Shown here: positions 1-7,353 of the stretch, one piece after another
How positions within the stretch are numbered: position 1 is the stretch's first letter
How the letters are laid out: every line of letters starts with the position of its first letter
Source of the DNA: Desulfobacterales bacterium
GTDB taxonomy: Bacteria > Desulfobacterota > DSM-4660 > Desulfatiglandales > JALVZP01
Reading direction: 5' to 3'
NCBI GenBank assembly: GCA_027064285.1
Contig: JAMOPX010000134.1
Location: forward strand, 1-12,807
Length of the DNA: 12,807 nucleotides
Made by a program: the position numbers and the translations under genes
Notes under the pieces: model-generated
What the model was told of the DNA's origin: nothing
Seen by the model: the letters and a program-made list of their open reading frames with translations, nothing else
The model's database searches: none

Positions 1-245
1 ATCAAGCATTAGTGCGTCATGTTGCCTTTGTCCTGATTGCCTTTATTATTTTTCAGCATCTGCGCCTGCACCCAAAAGAAACCTTGGGTGAGGTTAAAGA
101 TCGCATCCAACTTAAACTGATCACCCGTGGCTTGCCTCCTCCTACTCTATTAGAGCTAAGGTCTCTGTTTCTAATTTGTGCTAACTGCGTAAGTCCTGTA
201 AATAAGGATCTTGGGAGTCCTTCTGTGTTTGACAAATATATTTGA
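1..245 (+). pseudogene. 3' end of an IS transposase (5' part outside window)
   Basis: The reading frame is open from the first base (visible residues begin ...QALVRHVAF), so the GTG at 12 is an internal codon and not a start. The hydrophobic stretch VAFVLIAFIIFQHLRLHP followed by KETLGEVKDRIQLKL resembles the C-terminus of DDE transposases of the IS4/IS701 kind. This is recognition by pattern; the catalytic residues lie outside the window. The frame runs through the probable element end near 197 and stops only at 243-245, in what would be flanking DNA. The last ~16 residues are therefore probably not native transposase sequence. Whether the element is intact depends on sequence to the left. 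It lies directly upstream of panC in the same direction. Confidence 0.55.
186..197 (+). repeat. Probable right terminal inverted repeat of the IS
   Basis: TGCGTAAGTCCT reads AGGACTTACGCA on the other strand. This resembles the terminal sequence of many insertion elements as I remember them. It sits just after the conserved part of the transposase C-terminus, where a right end is expected. The partner repeat is outside the window and no target-site duplication can be judged, so the boundary is tentative. Confidence 0.35.
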
Positions 246-257
246 TGATGTTACAAA
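229..257 (+). promoter_or_regulatory. Candidate sigma-70 promoter for panC operon
   Basis: A perfect -35 box TTGACA (229-234) is followed after exactly 17 nt by TACAAA (252-257), four of six matches to TATAAT. Initiation would fall near 264, leaving a leader of roughly 30 nt before panC. It lies between the probable IS end and panC and would drive the gene train. The weak -10 and the short leader leave no room for a riboswitch. Confidence 0.45.
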
Positions 258-292
258 ATAAACTTGCTTTATAAGCCATAGAAGGGAAACTT

Positions 293-1159
293 ATGGAAAT
301 TATTTATAATGTGTCTTTAATGCAGAGAAAGGCTGATGAATGGCGTTCTGCTGGTAAGAAGATCGGATTTGTACCCACTATGGGTTTTTTTCATGAAGGA
401 CACTTAGAACTTATGCGGGTTGCACGCAAAAATGCTGATGTAGTAGTAGCAAGTATCTTTGTAAATCCTATTCAATTTGGCCCTTCTGAAGACTATAATC
501 GTTATCCCAAAGACATAGAAAGGGATAAGAAAAAAGCTCAAGATGTTGGTGTGGATATCCTTTTTATTCCCAGTGTAGAGGAGATGTATCCTGATGGATT
601 CCAAACAAAAGTACATGTAGAAAAACTTACTAAACATCTATGTGGACTTTTTAGACCAGGGCATTTTGATGGAGTGACTACAGTGGTAACAAAGCTTTTT
701 AATATTGTAAAACCCCATGTAGCTGTATTTGGGGAAAAGGATTATCAACAGCTTCTGGTGATAAAAAGGATGGTCAAAGATCTTAATATGGATGTTCATA
801 TAATAGGAGTTCCTACTGTAAGAGAGGCCGATGGATTGGCTATGAGTTCCAGAAATACCTATTTGTCACCAGAAGAAAGAAAATCTGCTCTATGCTTAAA
901 AAAATCAATTGATATGGCAAGAGACATGGTAAAAAAAGGCGAATCAAATGCGTCTATAATAAAGAAAAAAGTGGAAGAACTTATTACTTCTTATCCATTT
1001 ACAAAAATCCAGTACATATCCATATGTGATCCTGATACATTAGAAGAGATTAGCCAAATAAATGATAAGGCTTTGATTGCCATGGCAGTCTTTGTGGGCA
1101 ATGCCCGTTTGATTGATAATGCTATACTAGAAAAAGTAGAGAAAGGAGATAGAATATGA
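293..1159 (+). CDS. panC: Pantothenate synthetase
   Basis: PanC condenses D-pantoate and beta-alanine using ATP to give pantothenate, the vitamin precursor of coenzyme A, in the cytoplasm. Visible family motifs are the nucleotide-binding PTMGFFHEGH (residues 28-37, with the HxGH signature), FVNPIQFGPSEDYNRYP (about 57-73), RPGHFDGV (121-128), FGEKDYQQL (146-154) and SSRN (185-188). The length of 288 residues is normal for the family. The ATG at 293 is preceded by AGAAGGG (280-286), a usable ribosome-binding site. It is the first gene of the plus-strand train. Its stop overlaps the metK start by 4 nt (ATGA), which indicates co-transcription and translational coupling. No panB or panD is nearby. 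The assignment is secure. Confidence 0.96.
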   Translation: MEIIYNVSLMQRKADEWRSAGKKIGFVPTMGFFHEGHLELMRVARKNADVVVASIFVNPIQFGPSEDYNRYPKDIERDKKKAQDVGVDILFIPSVEEMYPDGFQTKVHVEKLTKHLCGLFRPGHFDGVTTVVTKLFNIVKPHVAVFGEKDYQQLLVIKRMVKDLNMDVHIIGVPTVREADGLAMSSRNTYLSPEERKSALCLKKSIDMARDMVKKGESNASIIKKKVEELITSYPFTKIQYISICDPDTLEEISQINDKALIAMAVFVGNARLIDNAILEKVEKGDRI

Positions 1160-2322
1160 GAAGTTCTGGAAATTTTTTGTTTACTTCAGAGTCTGTTACA
1201 GAAGGCCACCCAGATAAAATAGCGGATCAGATTTCTGATCATATTCTGGATAGATTTTTAGAACAAGATCCTTATTCAAGGGTAGCATGTGAGACATTAG
1301 TTACTACTGGCCTGGCAATGATAGCAGGTGAAATGACCTCTAATGCATATATATCTTTTCCAGAAGTGGTAAGAGAAACAATAAAAGACATAGGATATAA
1401 TAACTCTGCTATGGGATTTGACTGGGAAACCTGTGCAGTTATCTGTAGTATTGACAGACAATCCCCAGATATTGCGATTGGAGTAAATGGAAAAGGACTA
1501 TTCAAAGAAATGGGTGCAGGAGACCAGGGACTTATGTTTGGATATGCATGTACTGATACCGATGTATATATGCCGATGCCAATTTATCTTGCTCATCGCC
1601 TCACTATGAGGCTTGCACATGTTAGAAAGTCAGGGAAACTACCATGGTTGAGGCCTGATGGGAAATCACAAGTAACTGTAGAATATGTAGATTGGAAACC
1701 AGTAAAGGTAAGAGCAGTAGTTATAGCAGCTCAACATGAGCCTGATGTGGATTATGAAACTTTAAAGGAAGCTATAATAGAGGAAGTAATATTAAAAGTA
1801 GTGCCTGCTGATATGATAGATGAAAGAACTGAATATTTTATAAATACTACTGGCAGGTTTGTTGTAGGTGGACCAATGGCAGATTGTGGGCTTACAGGCA
1901 GAAAAATCATAATGGATACATATGGGGGATTTGGATATCACGGAGGTGGTTGTTTTTCTGGAAAAGATCCTACAAAAGTGGATAGAAGTGCATCTTATAT
2001 GTGTCGATATGTGGCAAAGAATATAGTAGCTGCAGGACTTGCTCAAAGATGCGAGATACAGGTAGCATATACTATTGGTAAAGCTCATCCTATTTCTATG
2101 AATGTAAGCACCTATGGCACAGGAGCTATTCCAAGTGAAGAACTTTTGGAAATAATAAAAAAGGAATTTGATTTTAGACCTGCTGCTATTATAGAAAGGT
2201 TAGATTTGAGAAGACCAATTTACAGAAAAACAGCTAATTATGGTCACTTTGGCAGAGAATTACCTGAATTTACATGGGAAAAATTGGATGCAGTAGATAT
2301 ACTTAAGAAGGCGGTAAAATAA
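1156..2322 (+). CDS. metK: S-adenosylmethionine synthetase
   Basis: MetK makes S-adenosylmethionine from methionine and ATP, releasing phosphate and pyrophosphate; the active enzyme is a cytoplasmic oligomer. Its signatures are EGHPDK (residues 16-21, ATP/metal site), GAGDQG (120-125) and the P-loop-like GGGCFSGKDPTKVDRS (263-278). The length of 388 is typical. Two deviations from the usual bacterial sequence are visible: Cys where Ala is common in GGGAFSGKD, and SPDIAIGV where SPDIAQGV is usual. Neither removes a known catalytic Lys, His or Asp. AAAGGAG (1142-1148), 7 nt before the ATG, is a strong ribosome-binding site inside the end of panC. ahcY follows after 13 nt, so AdoMet synthesis and product clearance are co-expressed. 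Confidence 0.97.
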   Translation: MRSSGNFLFTSESVTEGHPDKIADQISDHILDRFLEQDPYSRVACETLVTTGLAMIAGEMTSNAYISFPEVVRETIKDIGYNNSAMGFDWETCAVICSIDRQSPDIAIGVNGKGLFKEMGAGDQGLMFGYACTDTDVYMPMPIYLAHRLTMRLAHVRKSGKLPWLRPDGKSQVTVEYVDWKPVKVRAVVIAAQHEPDVDYETLKEAIIEEVILKVVPADMIDERTEYFINTTGRFVVGGPMADCGLTGRKIIMDTYGGFGYHGGGCFSGKDPTKVDRSASYMCRYVAKNIVAAGLAQRCEIQVAYTIGKAHPISMNVSTYGTGAIPSEELLEIIKKEFDFRPAAIIERLDLRRPIYRKTANYGHFGRELPEFTWEKLDAVDILKKAVK

Positions 2323-2335
2323 AGGGGGATTTCTT

Positions 2336-3661
2336 ATGGAATATCATATAAAAGATCCTAATCTGGCGGAAAAAGGAAGGCTCAGAAGAGAATGGGCTAT
2401 TATGAGTATGCCTGTTTTAAAGCATATAAAAGAACGCTTTTTAAAAGAAAAGCCACTCGATGGTATAAGGATTTCTGCGTGTCTTCATATTACTACTGAA
2501 ACAGCAGCGCTTGCTAGTACTCTAAAGGCAGGAGGAGCAGATATAGTGCTTTGTGCGTCAAATCCACTTTCTACTCAAGATGATGTTGCAGCATCATTGG
2601 TGGTAGATGATGGCATACCTGTTTTTGCGATAAAAGGAGAAGATCATGCTACTTATTATGATCATATATTGTCTGCTTTAAAACATAAACCTCATATTAC
2701 TATGGATGATGGAGCAGATTTAGTGAGCTCGCTTCATTTCATAGCATTGGAAAAATGGGATAATGTGGAAGAATGTATAAAAGAGTGGGGAAAATCACTT
2801 TCTGAAGAAGAAAGAAAAAGACTTGTTTCTAATATAATGGGAAGTACTGAGGAAACTACTACTGGAGTGATAAGACTAAAAAGTATGGAAAAAGATGGAG
2901 TGCTTCAGTTCCCTGTTATTGCGGTAAATGATGCTAATACAAAACATCTGTTTGACAACAGATATGGTACAGGACAAAGCACAATAGATGGTATTCTTAG
3001 AGCTACAAATAGACTTTTAGCAGGCAGTATCTTTGTTGTCTGTGGATATGGATGGTGTGGAAGAGGAGTAGCAAATAGAGCAAGGGGTATGGGAGCTCAT
3101 GTAATAGTGTGTGAAGTTAATCCACTCAGAGCTCTTGAGGCAGTAATGGATGGTTTTCAGGTTATGCCTATTTCAAAAGCCTCCTCTATTGGAGATTTCT
3201 TTTGTACAGTTACTGGAGATATAAATGTTATAAGAAAAGAGCATTTTTTGAATATGAAAGATGGGGCTATATTAGCAAATTCTGGTCATTTTGATGTAGA
3301 AATAGACATAAAAGGCCTTTCAGAAATTGCAGTAGAAAGAAGGAAGATTAGAGAATTTGTAGAGGAATTTAAATTGAGTAATGGAAGACGTATATATCTC
3401 TTAGGAGAAGGAAGACTTATAAATTTAGCTGCTGCTGAAGGTCATCCTTCCAGTGTAATGGACATGAGTTTTGCAAATCAGGCTCTTTGTGCAGAATACT
3501 TAGTAAAAAATCATTCCAAGCTGGAAAAGAAAGTATATAATGTGCCCGCAGAAGTAGACAATGAGATAGCTTTTCTTAAATTAAAATCAATGGGGATAGA
3601 AATAGATAAACTTACTCCTGAACAAGAAAAATATCTTAAGTCGTGGGAAATAGGGACATAA
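2336..3661 (+). CDS. ahcY: S-adenosylhomocysteine hydrolase (archaeal/Thermotoga-type)
   Basis: This NAD-dependent enzyme reversibly splits S-adenosylhomocysteine into adenosine and homocysteine, relieving product inhibition of methyltransferases. Visible elements are SNPLSTQDDVAA (75-86), EETTTGV (172-178), the active-site block NDANTKHLFDNRYGTGQS (198-215, with the catalytic Lys203 and Asp207 equivalents), the Rossmann turn GYGWCGRG (237-244) and NSGHFDVEI (315-323). The protein ends in ...SWEIGT and lacks the DHYRY-type tail of mesophilic bacterial and eukaryotic enzymes, which places it in the shorter archaeal/thermophile clade. A methanogen relative in that clade has been reported to use S-inosylhomocysteine, so substrate preference is not certain. 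AAGGGGGA (2322-2329) precedes the ATG. A 56-nt AT-rich gap follows the gene. Confidence 0.95.
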   Translation: MEYHIKDPNLAEKGRLRREWAIMSMPVLKHIKERFLKEKPLDGIRISACLHITTETAALASTLKAGGADIVLCASNPLSTQDDVAASLVVDDGIPVFAIKGEDHATYYDHILSALKHKPHITMDDGADLVSSLHFIALEKWDNVEECIKEWGKSLSEEERKRLVSNIMGSTEETTTGVIRLKSMEKDGVLQFPVIAVNDANTKHLFDNRYGTGQSTIDGILRATNRLLAGSIFVVCGYGWCGRGVANRARGMGAHVIVCEVNPLRALEAVMDGFQVMPISKASSIGDFFCTVTGDINVIRKEHFLNMKDGAILANSGHFDVEIDIKGLSEIAVERRKIREFVEEFKLSNGRRIYLLGEGRLINLAAAEGHPSSVMDMSFANQALCAEYLVKNHSKLEKKVYNVPAEVDNEIAFLKLKSMGIEIDKLTPEQEKYLKSWEIGT

Positions 3662-3717
3662 TAGAAAAGTTATTTTCTTGACTTAAAGAATAAAATTTTA
3701 AATTTCATTTAAATGAT

Positions 3718-4071
3718 ATGGCAATAAAGGAGGAGTTTGAGTCAGAAATAAAGAGAAAAAATTTTATAAGAGCATTATATCTTGCAAAAGAATTAGCCCT
3801 TCCTGAAGAGGAAATAGAACAGATAGCCAAGAAGTCGTTGTGGCAGGTAGCAGGAATTGAAAGAAATCCCTATGCCACAAAGAGGTTGGCTATAGAACTT
3901 GGTTATTCCAAAGATAAAATAAAACAGATACTTATAGAGCAAGCAGACAAAGAAAAAGAGTCTGGAGATAAAAAGAGTATAGGACCTTGTTATGACTATA
4001 GGTCAGGTAAATATCTTACTTTTGAAGAGTGGTTAAGTCGTTTCTTAAAAGAGTGGAACAAAATAAATTAA
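3718..4071 (+). CDS. Conserved-looking hypothetical protein, 117 aa
   Basis: I do not recognise this protein. It is small, highly charged, rich in Lys and Glu and predicted mostly helical, with no signal peptide or membrane segment. The N-terminal two-thirds could form helical hairpins (EFESEIKRKNFIRALYLA, then LPEEEIEQIAKKSLW). A compact C-terminal block CYDYRSGKYLTFEEWLSRFL has aromatic/Gly spacing that looks conserved. The ATG at 3718 has no ribosome-binding site in front (AT-only sequence), and the frame is closed upstream by TAA at 3691-3693, so no earlier start exists. A leaderless or weakly translated message is possible. TTGACT at 3678-3683 could be a -35 box, but no convincing -10 follows. 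It lies 24 nt before the inositol-phosphate synthase gene in the same direction, so it may be co-transcribed. Being a real gene is likely; its function is unknown. Confidence 0.7.
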   Translation: MAIKEEFESEIKRKNFIRALYLAKELALPEEEIEQIAKKSLWQVAGIERNPYATKRLAIELGYSKDKIKQILIEQADKEKESGDKKSIGPCYDYRSGKYLTFEEWLSRFLKEWNKIN

Positions 4072-4095
4072 CTCCAAAGAGGGGGGATATGGAAT

Positions 4096-5208
4096 ATGAA
4101 TGGGAAGAGGATCAAAATTGCAATTGTAGGGGTTGGAAATTGTGCAAGCTCATTAATTCAAGGAATAGAGTATTATAGGCACAAAGGAGAAAAAGACGCT
4201 ATAGGTTTTATGCATTGGGATATAGGAGGTTATACTCCCGGAGATATAGAGGTGGTAGCGGCTTTTGACATAGACAAAAGAAAAGTAGGAAAAGATATTG
4301 CAGAGGCTATATTTGCACTTCCCAATTGCACCAAGACTATATTCCCAGATATAGAAAAAAAGGACGTAATTGTAAAAATGGGAAAGGTTTTAGATGGACT
4401 TGCTTCTCATATGAAAAACTATGATGAAAGATACACTTTTGTGCTGTCAGATGAACCAGAACCTTCTCAGGAAGATATTGTTCAAACTCTTAAGGATTCA
4501 GGAGCTGAGATACTACTGAATTATCTTCCTGTAGGCTCAGAAGAAGCAACCAAGTTTTATGCAGATTGTGCATTAGCAGCAGGAGTAGGTTTTATAAATT
4601 GTATCCCTGTATTTATAGCAAGTGATCCTGATTGGGCAAGAAGGTTTGAAGAGAAAAGACTTCCTATAATAGGAGATGATGTCAAATCTCAAATTGGTGC
4701 TACCATAGTCCATAGAGCCCTTACAAATCTCTTTAGGAAAAGAGGGGTAAAATTAGATAGAACATATCAACTTAATACAGGTGGTAATACCGACTTTCTA
4801 AATATGCTTGATAGAAGTAGGCTAAGATCTAAAAAGATCTCTAAAACAGAAGCTGTTCAGTCCCAGTTGGGTGAAAAGCGTTTGAATGATGAAAATATAC
4901 ACATTGGTCCAAGTGATTGGGTTGCTTGGCAGAAGGATAACAAGGTTTGCTTTATTAGAATGGAAGGTAGAATTTTTGGGGATATTTCAATTAATTTGGA
5001 ATTAAGGCTTTCTGTAGAAGACTCTCCTAATTCAGGTGGTGTAGTAATAGATGCTATAAGATGCTGCAAGCTGGCTTTAGAAAGGGGTAAAGGTGGAGTT
5101 CTTTATTCTGCATCTGCTTATTTTATGAAACATCCTCCTAAACAATTTACTGATGATGAGGCTTGCAAGATGGTAGAAGACTTTATAACAGGCAAAAGAG
5201 AGGACTAA
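4096..5208 (+). CDS. ino1: Inositol-1-phosphate (inositol-3-phosphate) synthase
   Basis: This NAD-dependent isomerase converts glucose-6-phosphate to L-myo-inositol-1-phosphate, the entry step of inositol and DIP synthesis. Visible features are the Rossmann loop GVGNCASS (12-19), the family block GDDVKSQIGAT (193-203), NTGGNTDF (227-234), the basic catalytic segment SKKISKTEAV (245-254) and SPNSGGVVIDA (310-320). The 370-residue length matches the short prokaryotic (archaeal/actinobacterial) form, not the ~530-residue eukaryotic one. ATG 4096 follows a G-rich ribosome-binding stretch GAGGGGGGAT (4079-4088); other ATGs nearby (4089, 4100) are out of frame. The next gene, the enzyme that uses its product, starts only 4 nt after its stop. 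This makes DIP synthesis the likely role, rather than inositol lipids or mycothiol. Confidence 0.94.
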   Translation: MNGKRIKIAIVGVGNCASSLIQGIEYYRHKGEKDAIGFMHWDIGGYTPGDIEVVAAFDIDKRKVGKDIAEAIFALPNCTKTIFPDIEKKDVIVKMGKVLDGLASHMKNYDERYTFVLSDEPEPSQEDIVQTLKDSGAEILLNYLPVGSEEATKFYADCALAAGVGFINCIPVFIASDPDWARRFEEKRLPIIGDDVKSQIGATIVHRALTNLFRKRGVKLDRTYQLNTGGNTDFLNMLDRSRLRSKKISKTEAVQSQLGEKRLNDENIHIGPSDWVAWQKDNKVCFIRMEGRIFGDISINLELRLSVEDSPNSGGVVIDAIRCCKLALERGKGGVLYSASAYFMKHPPKQFTDDEACKMVEDFITGKRED

Positions 5209-5212
5209 TTGA

Positions 5213-6565
5213 ATGAAATGCCTGATCCTGGCAGCAGGAAAGGGCTCAAGATTAAGAAAAGTGGGAGAACCTAAACCTCTTGTTCGACTTCTTGGATTAA
5301 CCTTGATAGAAAGGGTAATTCTGACCCTACGGAAATGTGGAATAGAGGAGTTTTATGTAGTTATAGGCTATAAAGGAGATGAAGTAAAAAAATTTTTAAA
5401 TTCTCTCTCTAAGAAGGAGAAAATAAATATTAATTTCATATTCAATGATGAATGGGATAGAGAAAATGGGATTTCTGTGTTAAAGGCTAAAAATATGCTT
5501 AATAATGATAAGTTCTTATTATGCATGTGTGATCATATCTTTAGCGATTCATTGGTAAAAAAAGCATTGGAGTTAGAGATAAATAATACCCAAATTGCTT
5601 TATGTGTAGATTTTAGAATAAAAAACCCTTTTATTCCTAATCCTCAAGAGGCTACAAAAGTTCTTGTAGAGGATGGAAAAATAAAAGATATAGGAAAAAA
5701 TATACACTTTTATAATGGCTACGATACAGGTGTTTTTATATGTACTCCTGTGATTTTTCATGCAATAGAGGAGAGTATTAGCAAATATAAAGATGCCACT
5801 CTTTCTGGCGCGATAAAGCTGCTTGCTAATAAAGGAATGGCATTAGCTATAGACATAGGGGAAAAAGCATTTTGGATAGATATAGATGATTATAATGCAT
5901 ATAAAAAAGCAGAACTTTTTCTTATAGAAAATTTGACCAAAAAGGACACTGATGGCCCTGTTTCGAAGTACCTAAACAGACCTTTATCTCTGAGGCTTAC
6001 AAGATGTCTTTTAAATACTCATATCAGTCCAAATAAAATATCTTTTTTTTCTTTTATAATATCGCTTATAGCTTCTTTTTCTTTTTTTCTTGGAAAATAT
6101 ACATATCTATTGTTAGGTGGTTTTTTGGCTCAAGCATCTTCTATAATAGATGGATGTGATGGGGAGATAGCAAGACTTAAGCTTCAATCCAGTAATTTTG
6201 GTGCATGGCTTGATTCTGTCTTAGACAGGTATGCAGATGCCTTTTTATTATTTGGACTTACCATGTATGCTTATAATCCAGAAAAACCTTTTGGTATATT
6301 ATTTACTGGCTTTATGGCCATAATAGGATCATTTATAAATAGTTATATGGCAGATAAATATGATCAGTTTATGCAAAAGGAGTTTATGAGAATAAAGAAT
6401 CATAAGCCTCTGAGGATAGGGAGAGATATCAGAATTATTATAATATTCTTAGGTGCTATTTTTAATCAGGCATTTGCTACACTTTTATTTATCGCCTTCC
6501 TTATGAATTTGGAAAACATAAGAAGAATAATAATTCTTTATAAATACCAAGAGAAAATAGCATGA
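5213..6565 (+). CDS. Bifunctional IPCT/DIPPS: inositol-1-P cytidylyltransferase and di-myo-inositol phosphate phosphate synthase
   Basis: Two fused enzymes make phosphorylated di-myo-inositol phosphate (DIPP). The N-terminal half (about 1-235) is a nucleotidyltransferase that activates inositol-1-phosphate with CTP: LILAAGKGSRLRKVGEPKPL (4-23), CMCDHIFSD (104-112) and FWIDIDDY (220-227). The C-terminal half (about 255-450) is a membrane-embedded CDP-alcohol phosphatidyltransferase domain with several hydrophobic helices. It has the full metal-binding motif D313-x2-D316-G317-x2-A320-R321-x8-G330-x3-D334-x3-D338, and it joins CDP-inositol to a second inositol-1-phosphate. The fusion and its 450-residue length match the known thermophile enzyme. 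AGGA (5201-5204), inside the end of the synthase gene, serves the ATG at 5213. Cytosolic-domain-plus-membrane topology is inferred. DIPP must then be dephosphorylated to DIP. Confidence 0.93.
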   Translation: MKCLILAAGKGSRLRKVGEPKPLVRLLGLTLIERVILTLRKCGIEEFYVVIGYKGDEVKKFLNSLSKKEKININFIFNDEWDRENGISVLKAKNMLNNDKFLLCMCDHIFSDSLVKKALELEINNTQIALCVDFRIKNPFIPNPQEATKVLVEDGKIKDIGKNIHFYNGYDTGVFICTPVIFHAIEESISKYKDATLSGAIKLLANKGMALAIDIGEKAFWIDIDDYNAYKKAELFLIENLTKKDTDGPVSKYLNRPLSLRLTRCLLNTHISPNKISFFSFIISLIASFSFFLGKYTYLLLGGFLAQASSIIDGCDGEIARLKLQSSNFGAWLDSVLDRYADAFLLFGLTMYAYNPEKPFGILFTGFMAIIGSFINSYMADKYDQFMQKEFMRIKNHKPLRIGRDIRIIIIFLGAIFNQAFATLLFIAFLMNLENIRRIIILYKYQEKIA

Positions 6566-6568
6566 TTT

Positions 6569-7132
6569 ATGCAGAATTGGTATAGACTATGGGAGAATAT
6601 CAAAAATATTATAAACTCCTCTCCTGTACCTGAAGATCCGATCCATGCCAGAAATACCTTAAAATGGGTGGTAAAATTTTATCCTAAAGCAGATAAGAAT
6701 CTCAAGCTGGCAGGATTTTCACATGACATTGAAAGAGCAATACCTGAAAAGAAGGTAAGAAGAGAAGATTATCCTGATTATGAGGCATTTAAAATGGCGC
6801 ATGCTATGAATAGTGCTTTAATTATGGCAGATATAATGAGAAAGTATAATATATGCGAAGAAACCATAAAAGATGTAGTATTTCTTATTCAAAACCATGA
6901 ACATGGTGGATCTTTTAGATCAGATTTGCTAAAGGATGCAGATAGTGTTTCCTTTTTTGATAAAAATATAGATTTTTATGCAAAAAGGCATAGTCTGGAA
7001 GAGGTAATAGAACGTGCTGTTTGGGGGTACAAGAAGATTTCAGACAAAAGGAAAAAGATTGTAATAAATATTTTAAAAAGGAAAAAAGCCCCAATTTTTA
7101 AATATATTTTAGAAGAACTTCATCGCATATGA
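6569..7132 (+). CDS. HD-domain-like metal-dependent phosphohydrolase family protein (DUF4202-like)
   Basis: This 187-residue soluble protein has an HD-superfamily pattern of possible metal ligands: His26 (DPIHARNTLKWV), the His52-Asp53 pair (GFSHDIER), His78 (KMAHAMNS), His110/His112 (QNHEHGG) and Asp125 (LLKDADSVSFF). Its layout recalls the DUF4202 group. HD proteins usually cleave phosphate esters or nucleotides; the substrate here cannot be read from sequence. It starts 3 nt after the stop of the DIPP synthase gene and its own stop overlaps the next gene by 4 nt (ATGA), so it belongs to that operon. DIP synthesis needs a DIPP phosphatase, and no inositol-monophosphatase-like gene is present in the window, so that role is an inference worth testing. 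ATG 6569 is chosen because the ATG at 6562 is out of frame and quickly terminated. The ribosome-binding site is weak. Confidence 0.75.
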   Translation: MQNWYRLWENIKNIINSSPVPEDPIHARNTLKWVVKFYPKADKNLKLAGFSHDIERAIPEKKVRREDYPDYEAFKMAHAMNSALIMADIMRKYNICEETIKDVVFLIQNHEHGGSFRSDLLKDADSVSFFDKNIDFYAKRHSLEEVIERAVWGYKKISDKRKKIVINILKRKKAPIFKYILEELHRI

Positions 7133-7353
7133 ATGAGGAGTATGGCTACATAGAGGTAGATCTTTTTCCTCCAGAAATAAACGATCCAAGCCATCCAGAG
7201 GTAGTGCGTTTTAGACATCTTTTAGAAGAGGTAGCAAAAGATTATAATTGTAATTTAACCTACTTTGAATTAGATCATGGCACAGTTATATTTTCATTTG
7301 ACAGCGATGAGCTAATTGCAGAAATCATTAGGATACTTCAAAATGGAAAATAA
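7129..7353 (+). CDS. Small acidic hypothetical protein, 74 aa
   Basis: I do not recognise this protein. It is 74 residues and strongly acidic, with no cysteine pair, membrane segment or signal. The pattern YIEVDLFPPEINDPSHPEVV, then a helix (RFRHLLEEVAKDY), then two strands and a helix (LTYFELDHGTVIFSFDSDELIAEIIRIL) suggests a small alpha/beta fold. Support for it being real is positional: the ATG overlaps the stop of the HD gene (ATGA at 7129-7132), and its last 11 nt overlap the trmJ start and contain sequence just behind that gene's ribosome-binding site. Frame-compatible packing on both sides is typical of a translationally coupled operon gene. It might assist the HD protein or TrmJ; nothing in the sequence decides this. 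Confidence 0.65.
   Translation: MNEEYGYIEVDLFPPEINDPSHPEVVRFRHLLEEVAKDYNCNLTYFELDHGTVIFSFDSDELIAEIIRILQNGK

Noticed and set aside
12..245. A complete 77-aa gene with GTG start
   Set aside because: Codons before the GTG are open to base 3, and the sequence looks like a transposase C-terminus, so it is a truncated 3' end.
198..292. AdoMet riboswitch controlling the metK operon
   Set aside because: metK overlaps panC, and the leader before panC is about 30 nt from the predicted start, too short for any known AdoMet riboswitch.
3663..3678. AGAAAA-GTTA-TTTTCT hairpin as terminator after ahcY
   Set aside because: Only A-T pairs plus one G-C, and no run of T follows; too weak to end transcription in a thermophile.
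4826..4841. Repeated AGATCT palindrome as an operator
   Set aside because: It lies within a conserved coding segment (LRSKKISK) of inositol-phosphate synthase and is explained by codons.
7316..7342. TTG start giving trmJ a nine-residue extension
   Set aside because: ATG 7343 has a well-placed AGGA and gives the usual N-terminus; the extension only reads through the coding end of the 74-aa gene.
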